Below, piece after piece: positions 17,702-24,887 of a stretch of 24,887 nucleotides of DNA. The stretch lies in NCBI GenBank assembly GCA_033558025.1, contig JAUCEF010000154.1, positions 1-24,887 of the forward strand, written 5' to 3'. Source of the stretch: Phytophthora sp. 'mugwort'. Its lineage: Eukaryota; Oomycota; Peronosporomycetes; Peronosporales; Peronosporaceae. Each line of letters begins with the position of its first letter. Positions within the stretch are counted from its first letter, which is position 1. A program made the position numbers and the translations under genes. The notes under the pieces are model-generated. The model was not told the DNA's origin, did no database searches, and saw only the letters and a list, made by a program, of their open reading frames with translations.

Positions 17702-18112
17702 ATTAGTTTTATTTAAAAATTTCATTCTTAAAAAAAAAATAATTCAATTATTTTTATAATATAAATAATAAAATTTAAATTTTTTAAGAAATAATAAATT
17801 AAAAAAATCAATTTTTTTCAATAAATATTCTAAAAAATATAAGAAGAATGCGTTCACTTACAAATTTAATATAAATACAGAATATTATTATTGCTAATTC
17901 TATAACTTTTAATCAAGATGGTTTAACATAAGTTATTGATGACATAAATATTTAAATAGATTAATTTTTATTAAATACTCAATAACTAAAATTAAATTAA
18001 TATCAACATAGTTATAATTTAAAATCACATAATTAGTTTTTAATTGGTAAAAATTTACATAATGTATATATTGTATATCTAGAAACCTATTTAACAAATT
18101 AAATAGGTTTTT
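17702..18112. other. Convergent spacer between the plus block and orf137
   Basis: 411 bp separate trnR(ucu) (plus) from the orf137 stop (minus). Near the trnR end an outer inverted repeat (TTCTTAAAAAA at 17725 with TTTTTTAAGAA at 17780) encloses an inner 10-bp stem (17735-17744 with 17746-17755). Near the orf137 end there is a separate perfect hairpin, listed on its own. The middle (about 17791-18082) holds no recognised gene. Confidence 0.5.
18083..18110. terminator. Perfect 10-bp hairpin at the orf137 3' end
   Basis: AAACCTATTT (18083-18092) and AAATAGGTTT (18101-18110) are exact complements around an 8-base loop, and T runs follow on the plus side. The hairpin begins 2 bases past the orf137 stop and lies where opposing transcripts meet, so a role in 3'-end formation for one or both strands is plausible. 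Confidence 0.6.
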
Positions 18113-18526
18113 TTAGCCATCTTCTTTAAAAATAGAAATTAAAATTTTAATTAAATGAGTCATCATTTTTTCAAATTCTTGTGGATTATCTTTTAATAAA
18201 TGTCTTGGATGAATAGTTAGTTTTAATAATTCTAATAAATTTAATCCAGCCGCCCTTTTTTCAGGTTCACGTAACATTTTTAAAACAACTTGTTTTATTT
18301 GATTGAAAGTTTCATCATCGACGATATTCCTTAAATCCTGTAATGCAGAAACTATTGGAAAATCGCTATTGAAATAAATTAAAAAAATAGTTAAACCTAA
18401 AATAAAAAAGGCACCTATTATAAATATTATATATTTTATATAATTTGATGTTTGTTCTTGTGATTCGTGTTTTTCAATATTATTGTTGTCATTGTTTAAG
18501 TCTATTAAAATATTTTCGATATCCAT
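18113..18526 (-). CDS. orf137, unidentified single-span membrane protein
   Basis: No family recognised. The 137-residue frame starts at the ATG at 18526 and ends with TAA at 18113. The N-terminal 28 residues are polar and acidic/Asn-rich. One strong hydrophobic segment follows at about 31-51 (YIIFIIGAFFILGLTIFLIYF). The remaining 85 residues are soluble-looking and probably helical, with a charged heptad-like stretch (DDETFNQIKQVVLKMLREPEKRAAG in part) and a basic HPRHLLKD turn. Codon use departs from neighbours in places: AGG GCG GCT within KRAAG is GC-rich for this genome. It lies downstream of cox1 on the same strand, separated by 242 bp, and could be cotranscribed with cox2-cox1. It may be a lineage-specific or plasmid-derived gene. 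Confidence 0.7.
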   Translation of the reverse strand: MDIENILIDLNNDNNNIEKHESQEQTSNYIKYIIFIIGAFFILGLTIFLIYFNSDFPIVSALQDLRNIVDDETFNQIKQVVLKMLREPEKRAAGLNLLELLKLTIHPRHLLKDNPQEFEKMMTHLIKILISIFKEDG

Positions 18527-18768
18527 AATTATAATTTAAATTATTTTATTAATAATTAATTTGTTATTAATTAAATTTTTATTTGATTTAATTTTTGAGA
18601 TTTAATATTTTTTTTTATTTAAATTTTACTAATATTTTTTTCTCTTAAATAATATAAAAATTTTAAATTTTTATAAAACACCGTAAAACGGTATTAATTA
18701 AATTAAAAATTTTTAATATAATTATTAATAAAGATTAATTTAATTATTAATAATTATAAAAATTTTTT
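18527..18768. other. cox1-orf137 spacer
   Basis: About 240 bp, extremely AT-rich, no gene seen. The only GC-containing element is a small ACCGT/ACGGT hairpin with a 3-base loop at 18680-18692, flanked on both sides by AAAATTT-type runs that could extend the fold. It may separate the cox1 and orf137 messages. Confidence 0.4.
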
Positions 18769-20247
<1,479 letters not shown>

Positions 20248-20357
20248 TTATTTATATTTTTAAATTTTATTTTAAATGCAAAATTATATATTTTATTTTT
20301 AAATCAAAAAAAGCGTTGGTTTTTTTAATTTTTTATTATCAAAAAAATAAATTATTT

Positions 20358-20456
20358 TTATTTATTGAAAAATTGTTTGATTTTATTAATTAATTTTTTA
20401 ATATCAGTAAATAGTAATAATATTAAAAAAATTATACCAATGATTTTAAATACCAT
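20358..20456 (-). CDS. 32-residue TatA-like ORF between cox2 and cox1
   Basis: A short frame from ATG 20456 to TAA 20358, on the same strand as cox2 and cox1 and 14 bp past the cox2 stop. It encodes one hydrophobic helix (about residues 2-16, ending ILLLF), a short polar hinge (TD) and an amphipathic basic helix, IKKLINKIKQFF. That is the layout of TatA, the pore-forming part of the twin-arginine translocase, whose hinge is usually FG and whose second helix is Lys-rich. TatA genes are known from some protist mitochondrial genomes. At 32 residues it is shorter than typical TatA and the FG hinge is not conserved, so it may also be an unrelated micropeptide or a chance frame. Confidence 0.35.
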   Translation of the reverse strand: MVFKIIGIIFLILLLFTDIKKLINKIKQFFNK

Positions 20457-20469
20457 AAAAATTTTTTAA

Positions 20470-21246
20470 TTATATATTAAAATCAAAATTGATTTTATTT
20501 TTTAACCAAATTAAATAATCTTCTAATGAAACAGCTTCTACAACAATAGGCATAAATCCATGATTTACTCCACAAATTTCACTACATTGTCCATAAAAAA
20601 CACCTTCACGTTTAATAAACATTGATGTTTGATTTAAACGACCAGGACAAGCATCTAATTTTATACCTAATGAAGGTATTGCCCATGAATGTAAAACATC
20701 TGAAGCAGTAATTAATACTCGAATATGACTATTAGTTGGAACAACCACACGATTATCAACTTCTAAAATTCTAAATTGACCTATTGCTAAATCATCTTCT
20801 TGAATCATATAACTATCAAAAATTAAAGGTTCATCAGAAAATTCTAAATTATCTGAATATTCATAACTCCAATACCATTGACTACCAATTACTTTTAAAG
20901 TAATAATAGGATCAATTACTTCATCCATTGAATATAATAAAGCAAAAGATGGAATAGCTACCGTTAATAAAATTAAGGCTGGAATAGAAGTCCAAATAAT
21001 TTCAATAGTAGCACCATGTACAATTGTTGCTGGAATTTTATTTTTTTTTTCATCAAAAAGAGTAATAACTCTAAATAACATCCAACAAACAAATACAGTA
21101 ATCATAATTAAAAAAAACATTAAATCATGATGAAAATTAATAATACCTTCCATAACAGGTGTTGCTGGATCTTGAAAACCTAATTGCCAAGGTTCAGCCA
21201 TATCTAAAAAAGTGAATTGATTATTTATATAATTTATTATTGTCAT
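20470..21246 (-). CDS. cox2: Cytochrome c oxidase subunit II
   Basis: Subunit of complex IV that accepts electrons from cytochrome c at the CuA centre. It is complete at 258 residues. There are two N-terminal helices (about 38-62 and 82-104), then the cupredoxin domain. CuA ligands are all present: His186 (DVLHSW), Cys221, Glu223, Cys225, His229 and Met232 ([15 protein letters not shown]). The aromatic electron-entry patch QWYWSYEY is at about 123-130. The start [30 protein letters not shown] includes the conserved residues after the cleavage region. It is not split and not fused to cox1; the cox2-cox1 order matches oomycete-type mitochondria. Confidence 0.98.
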   Translation of the reverse strand: MTIINYINNQFTFLDMAEPWQLGFQDPATPVMEGIINFHHDLMFFLIMITVFVCWMLFRVITLFDEKKNKIPATIVHGATIEIIWTSIPALILLTVAIPSFALLYSMDEVIDPIITLKVIGSQWYWSYEYSDNLEFSDEPLIFDSYMIQEDDLAIGQFRILEVDNRVVVPTNSHIRVLITASDVLHSWAIPSLGIKLDACPGRLNQTSMFIKREGVFYGQCSEICGVNHGFMPIVVEAVSLEDYLIWLKNKINFDFNI

Positions 21247-21697
21247 AATATACTTGAAATTTATTATTTTATTTAATTTTTAATATATACAAAATTAAGA
21301 GTTTTTGAATATTAATATTCAAGAAAAAATATAAATTTTATTATTTATATTGTAAAAATAATTGAATTATTTTTTTTTTTTCTTAAAGAATATAAAATTT
21401 TTTAAAAATTAAAATAATTTATATTAAATAATCATATTATTTTTAAAATGTTTTTATATACAATAATAAATATTAATGTAGAATATAATAAAAATGAAAT
21501 AATAATTATTTAAAGAGTATTCATTTAACGATTAATCAATAATATTAACTAATAAATTAAAATTATTTAATATTGAGAATGTTTTCTTAATATAAACATT
21601 AATTAATCTGTTTATGAATATTTTTTTAGGAATAATGGAGTAATTTTAAAATTGAATATTTATAATAATATTTTTATTTTAAACATATAAAACTATA
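21247..21697. other. Spacer upstream of cox2
   Basis: About 450 bp of AT-rich sequence without a credible gene on either strand. It includes a perfect 18-bp palindrome (TTGAATATT/AATATTCAA, 21305-21322) in the cox2 leader region. Any cox2 promoter or processing site should lie here or at the 3' end of trnW. Confidence 0.45.
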
Positions 21698-21838
21698 TTT
21701 ATTATAAAATATTATAAATCTAAATTTAAATTCCCTTTGATTAAAAAGTATTTTAAATAAAATTTTATTTTTATAACTTGAATTTAATTAATTTCAGATA
21801 TTATAAAATTTTTTTGATTTATAATATTTTATAATAAA
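21698..21838. repeat. 23-bp perfect inverted repeat enclosing 95 nt, adjoining trnW
   Basis: The arms 21698-21720 and 21816-21838 are exact reverse complements over 23 bases (the left arm starts TTTATTATAAAATATT, the right arm ends AATATTTTATAATAAA). They enclose 95 nt that contain a relatively GC-containing TTCCCTTTGATT. The right arm stops directly next to the discriminator base of trnW. It could be a processed structured RNA, an RNA-processing hairpin or a recombination site. I could not match it to 5S rRNA by its conserved bases. Confidence 0.6.
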
Positions 21839-21910
21839 CAGGAAAAATGGGACTTGAACCCATAACAATAATTTTGGAGACTATGATTTTACCAATTAAA
21901 CTATTTTCCT
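21839..21910 (-). tRNA. trnW(cca): tRNA-Trp (CCA)
   Basis: Minus-strand cloverleaf: acceptor AGGAAAA with TTTTCCT, anticodon stem ATAGT/ATTAT around loop CTCCAAA (anticodon CCA), T-stem ATGGG/CCCAT, discriminator G. Anticodon CCA fits UGG-only tryptophan and so the standard code. Confidence 0.93.
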
Positions 21911-21941
21911 AAGACTTTTAATTTTAATTTAAGAATGCTTA

Positions 21942-22556
21942 AAGATCTCTTCCAGACACAGGTTCCCCTACGACTACCTTGTTACGACTTCATCAAAGTT
22001 ACTAACCACTTTTTAGGAATTATAATTTATTTTATAAAAATTTTAAATTATTTTATTTAAATAATTATTAAATTTTATAAAAGAATTAAAAATTATTTTA
22101 AAAACAATCAACTTCCCTGATGTGACGGGCGGTGTGTACAAAGTCCAGTAACATATTCACCGCAGCATGCTGTTCTGCGATTACTAGCGATTCCAACTTC
22201 ATAAGGGCGAGTTTCAGCCCTTAATTCGAACTAAGATAATTTTTGAAGATTTGCTCCAACTTATATCATTATTGCTTCTCATTGTAATTATCATTGTAGC
22301 ACGTGTGTAGCCCAACTCATAAGGGCCATGAAGACTTGACGTCATCCCCACCTTCCATTAACCTATCATTAATTTTTTCATTAGAGTACTTTTATCTATT
22401 TATAATAAATTAGTAACTAATCATAGGGGTTGCGCTCGTTAAAGGATTTAACCAAACATTTCACAACACGAGCTGACGACAGCCATGCAACACCTGTTTT
22501 TTATATAAAAATTTTAAATAAAAATTAGCAAGAGTTGGTAAGGTTCTGCGCGTATT

Positions 22557-22588
<32 letters not shown>

Positions 22589-23446
22589 TAGACTCCCGTC
22601 AATTCCTTTGAATTTCAATCTTGCGATTATACTTTTCAGGCGGAGTGCTTAACGCGTTAGCTGTTATATCTAAAAATTCTAAATATTAGCACTCATCGTT
22701 TACAGCATGGACTACCGGGGTCTCTAATCCCGTTCGCTACCCAAGCTTTCGTTTCTCAGTGTCAGTATATACCCAGATAATTGCCTTCGCCATAGGTCTT
22801 CCTTCTATTATCAACGTATTTTATCACTCCAATAGAAATTCCATTATCCTCTATTTATACTCCAGTTTATCAGTTTTGAAAAAATGTATAAAGTTGAGCT
22901 TTAATTTGTTTCTTTCAACTTAAAAAACTACCTACAAACCCTTTACGCCTAATCATCCCGAATAATGCTCGCTCCTCCCGTATTACCGCGGCTGCTGGCA
23001 CGGGTATTAGCCGGAACTTCTTTTTTAAGTACTGTCATTTTCCTCCTTAATGAAAGAGCTTTACAACCTAATTAGCCGTCATCACCCACTCGGTATTGCT
23101 GGATCAAGCTTCCGCTCATTGTCCAAAATTCCCCACTGCTGCCTTTAAAAAAGTTTGGGCCGTGTCTCAGTCCCAATGTGGCTGATCATTCTTTCAAACC
23201 AGCTAAAGATAATAGGCTTGGTTGTCTATTAAACTACCAACTACCATAATCTTGCGCAAACTCATCTTTTAACGTTAAAAACTTTAATTAATTTATTCAG
23301 TATTTTTATAAAAATAATTATTCTGAATTAAAAGGTAGATAATTCACGTGTTACTCACCCGTTCGCTATGTTTTAAAAACATTCAACTTGCATGTGTTAA
23401 GCATACCGATAGCATTTATTCTGAGCCAGGATCAAACTCTATTTAA
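21942..23446 (-). rRNA. rns: Small subunit ribosomal RNA
   Basis: Minus-strand gene of about 1.5 kb, bacterial in type. Near the 5' end is GAGTTTGATCCTGGCTCAG (about 23421-23439). The 530 loop GTGCCAGCAGCCGCGGTAAT lies near 22981-23000, and the decoding-site segment ACACACCGCCCGTCAC-like near 22117-22140. Towards the 3' end is AAGTCGTAACAAGGTA and the GGGGAACCTG hairpin near 21958-21990. The ends are estimated from these landmarks. Helix 44 carries an AT-rich insertion, and the 3' tail after helix 45 reads GGAAGAGATC with no CCUCC, so a canonical anti-Shine-Dalgarno is absent. trnW follows about 31 bp downstream and trnY lies upstream. Confidence 0.96.
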
Positions 23447-23811
23447 GTTTTATATTAATTATTTAATATTAATTTTTAAAATAACAAATATTTAAAAATT
23501 TAATATTATAACATTCTTATATTAATTTTTGTCTTATATTGTCTTATATTGTCTTATATTGTCTTATATTGTCTTATATTGTCTTAAAGGATTAAAATTT
23601 TTTAATTTTTAAAAATTCAATTAGTTATTAATAAAAATTTCTTTGTATCACGAAAAAAAAATATTATTTTTTGAAAAGGATCCCCCCCTAAATATGTTTT
23701 TGAATTTTTTGTTGAAAAGATAAATATCTTTTTAACTTAACTATTTAAAGATATTTTATCTTTTTATCCTTTTTTTAATTTGTTTATCCTTTTTTTTTTT
23801 TAGATCTTTAT
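23447..23811. promoter_or_regulatory. Control-like spacer upstream of rns
   Basis: 365 bp with no gene but several non-random elements. These are a 10-bp tandem repeat (listed separately), a run of seven C (23682-23688) in otherwise AT-rich DNA, and two related hairpins, AAAAGATA-AA-TATCTTTT at about 23715-23732 and AAAGATA-TTT-TATCTTT at about 23747-23763. Two copies of TTTATCCTTTTTT follow. Its place ahead of the rRNA suggests promoter or processing signals. Confidence 0.45.
23531..23586. repeat. 10-bp tandem repeat GTCTTATATT, 5.6 copies
   Basis: Five exact head-to-tail copies of GTCTTATATT (23531-23580) are followed by a partial GTCTTA. The array lies about 85 bp upstream of the estimated rns 5' end. 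The copies are identical, which points to recent expansion and likely length variation between strains. Confidence 0.95.
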
Positions 23812-23895
23812 TGGAGAAAGTAGGATTTGAACCTACGTAGAAAATATTTCAACAAATTTACAGTCTGCCGCTTTTAACCACTCAGCCATTTCTCC
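23812..23895 (-). tRNA. trnY(gua): tRNA-Tyr (GUA)
   Basis: Minus-strand class II tRNA with a long variable arm: acceptor GGAGAAA with TTTCTCC, D-region GCTGAGTGGTTAAAAGC, anticodon loop CTGTAAA (anticodon GTA), T-stem GTAGG/CCTAC, discriminator A. A long-arm tRNA-Tyr is the bacterial-like form. Confidence 0.93.
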
Positions 23896-23912
23896 TAAAG
23901 ATATTTTAAATA

Positions 23913-23984
23913 TGTGATTAATGGGATTTGAACCCATAATATTTACTTGGAAGATAAAGGATTTACCAATTAATCTATAATCAC
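23913..23984 (-). tRNA. trnG(ucc): tRNA-Gly (UCC)
   Basis: Minus-strand cloverleaf: acceptor GTGATTA with TAATCAC, anticodon stem TTTAT/GTAAA around loop CTTCCAA (anticodon TCC), T-stem ATGGG/CCCAT, discriminator A. Its outer T-stem and loop resemble those of trnW. Confidence 0.92.
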
Positions 23985-24045
23985 GTATATTTTTATTGTT
24001 TAAAAAATGTTTATTATTGTTTTAAAAAAGAAAAAGTGGAATAAA

Positions 24046-24606
24046 TTAATCCACTATTTCATAAGTATCAGGATCTAATCGATCGATATCATCTATACGT
24101 TCACCTGTTTCAACATCTAAATAATGAAAATATCTATATAGATTCAGAGGATTTCCAGATCTTGTAATTTTTCTTTTTGGTGGTTTTGGTAAAGAGTCAC
24201 TATCTGAATCAAAATTTAAATCAGTTGAAAAATTACTAGGAAAATCGCTTGGGAAATTGTCGCTATCAAAAAAAAAAGCATCTAGAAATAAATAAAACAA
24301 AAAAGATAAAAAAAAAAAAACGAAAATAGTTGGCATATTATCGTCAATTCTTTTTAAAATACTTTTAGGTTTTTCTTCTTTTTTTAAAGCAGCTTCCTCA
24401 GCCTCAGTCTCTAAATCTATAAAATCTTCTAATAAAGTTATTTCAAGAGGTAAAAGAATTAAAATAAATTTAAAAATATTTTGAAAAAATTTAGGATGTA
24501 TTTTTAATATATCTTGTATAATTTTATATAGATTATAAGCAAAAAATATCCTTTTAATAATGTTAAAAAAAATCATAATTTTTATAAAGAAGTAAATAAA
24601 TGTCAA
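24046..24606 (-). CDS. orf186, unidentified membrane protein with acidic linker
   Basis: No family recognised. The frame starts at ATG 24606 and ends at TAA 24046 (186 residues). The N-terminal 55 residues are hydrophobic/aromatic and may form one or two helices. An acidic segment follows (LLEDFIDLETEAEEAALKKEEK), here written in part, then a strong span at about 91-110 (TIFVFFFLSFLFYLFLDAFF). After it comes a Ser/Asp/Phe linker with repeated DSD and SDFPSNF units, a basic patch (PKPPKRKITRSG) and an acidic C-terminus ending ERIDDIDRLDPDTYEIVD. Such a low-complexity acidic/basic tail is unlike mitochondrial respiratory or ribosomal proteins. It sits between trnG(ucc) and trnG(gcc) on the same strand. 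It may be lineage-specific or of mobile origin. Confidence 0.65.
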   Translation of the reverse strand: MTFIYFFIKIMIFFNIIKRIFFAYNLYKIIQDILKIHPKFFQNIFKFILILLPLEITLLEDFIDLETEAEEAALKKEEKPKSILKRIDDNMPTIFVFFFLSFLFYLFLDAFFFDSDNFPSDFPSNFSTDLNFDSDSDSLPKPPKRKITRSGNPLNLYRYFHYLDVETGERIDDIDRLDPDTYEIVD

Positions 24607-24676
24607 TACTAATATTATTCCCTAATTAAAAAATGGAAATACCAAATACTGCCTTTGGGTACATTTATTTGAATTA

Positions 24677-24748
24677 AGCAAAAAAAGGGATTTGAACCCT
24701 CAACATTAACCTTGGCAAGGTTATACTCTACCATTGAGCTATTTTTGC
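24677..24748 (-). tRNA. trnG(gcc): tRNA-Gly (GCC)
   Basis: Minus-strand cloverleaf: acceptor GCAAAAA with TTTTTGC, D-loop AATGGTA, anticodon stem TAACC/GGTTA around loop TTGCCAA (anticodon GCC), T-stem GAGGG/CCCTT, discriminator T. With trnG(ucc) it gives two glycine isoacceptors within about 800 bp. Confidence 0.92.
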
Positions 24749-24761
24749 TAATAAATTATTT

Positions 24762-24887
24762 TTATAATAAAAATAGTGAATTTAATAATAAAAATAATTC
24801 ATAATGATTTTTTGCATTTGTATGAATAGAAACATCTATTGGAGGTATATCTTTGAATTTTAAAAATTCAGTTTTTAATTCAAAAAA
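24762..24887 (-). CDS. rpl5: Ribosomal protein L5, C-terminal 41 codons (partial)
   Basis: The reverse frame is open from the window edge to TAA at 24762-24764. The segment IDVSIHTNAKNHYELFLLLNSL matches, in part (IDVSIHTNAKNHYE), the C-terminal uL5 block usually reading D-I-T-I-x-T-x-A-K-T-x-x-E-A-x-x-L-L. The usual final PF is replaced by FLL. L5 binds 5S rRNA and the central protuberance of the large subunit. The N-terminal part is beyond the window, and a ribosomal-protein cluster is expected there. trnG(gcc) follows 13 bp downstream. Confidence 0.7.
   Translation of the reverse strand, partial: FFELKTEFLKFKDIPPIDVSIHTNAKNHYELFLLLNSLFLL

Noticed and set aside
17913..18112. Open frame of 57 codons continuing in phase after the orf137 stop
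   Set aside because: The stop-free stretch is unusual for such AT-rich DNA, but it has no start or recognisable motif and overlaps the strong hairpin at 18083-18110. Readthrough is possible but unsupported.
21698..21838. 5S rRNA
   Set aside because: Size and end-pairing are suggestive, but I do not see 5S conserved bases on either strand, so it was left as an inverted repeat.

Overview
This window is a piece of a mitochondrial genome from a unicellular eukaryote (protist). It is very AT-rich, with short spacers and no introns seen. It carries a large gene set that includes nad7, nad9, nad11, atp1, several ribosomal protein genes, a bacterial-like SSU rRNA and 13 tRNAs. Tryptophan is UGG throughout and the only tRNA-Trp has anticodon CCA. 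UUA is an ordinary Leu codon and the stops I checked are TAA, so the standard code fits. The gene content and the local order rns - trnW - cox2 - cox1, cob next to nad9 and nad11 next to nad1 look most like stramenopile mitochondria. That placement is inference from gene order, not proof. rnl, nad4L, atp8 and many tRNAs are absent and presumably lie outside the window.

Layout: positions 1-9609 are all on the minus strand. In transcription order they are nad2, trnF, rps10, trnR(gcg), trnQ, trnI, trnV, rps12, rps7, cox3, atp6, trnD, nad3, atp9, nad9, cob, nad11 and nad1 (cut by the window start). A 116-bp divergent spacer with a 21-A run separates this block from a plus-strand block at 9726-17701: nad7, an rpl10-like gene, trnH, nad4, trnE, atp1, nad5, nad6 and trnR(ucu). 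A 411-bp convergent spacer follows, with hairpins near both ends. The rest is minus strand again, in transcription order rpl5 (3' end only), trnG(gcc), orf186, trnG(ucc), trnY, rns, trnW, cox2, a tiny TatA-like ORF, cox1 and orf137.

Functionally, the window encodes much of respiratory complex I (nad1-7, 9, 11), cob of complex III, cox1-3 of complex IV, ATP synthase subunits alpha, a and c (atp1, atp6, atp9), and part of the mitoribosome and tRNA set.

Points that stand out: (1) nad11 has no N-terminal third and no in-frame ATG, beginning right at the cluster N4 cysteines beside the cob stop. (2) nad11, nad9 and atp6 each need one extra base to read through, and all three sites lie within about 3.7 kb. 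(3) A 32-residue TatA-like ORF sits between cox2 and cox1. (4) Two unidentified single-membrane-span proteins, orf137 and orf186, have no recognised family. (5) Spacers hold many perfect palindromes, a 23-bp inverted repeat enclosing 95 nt beside trnW, and a 10-bp tandem repeat upstream of rns.
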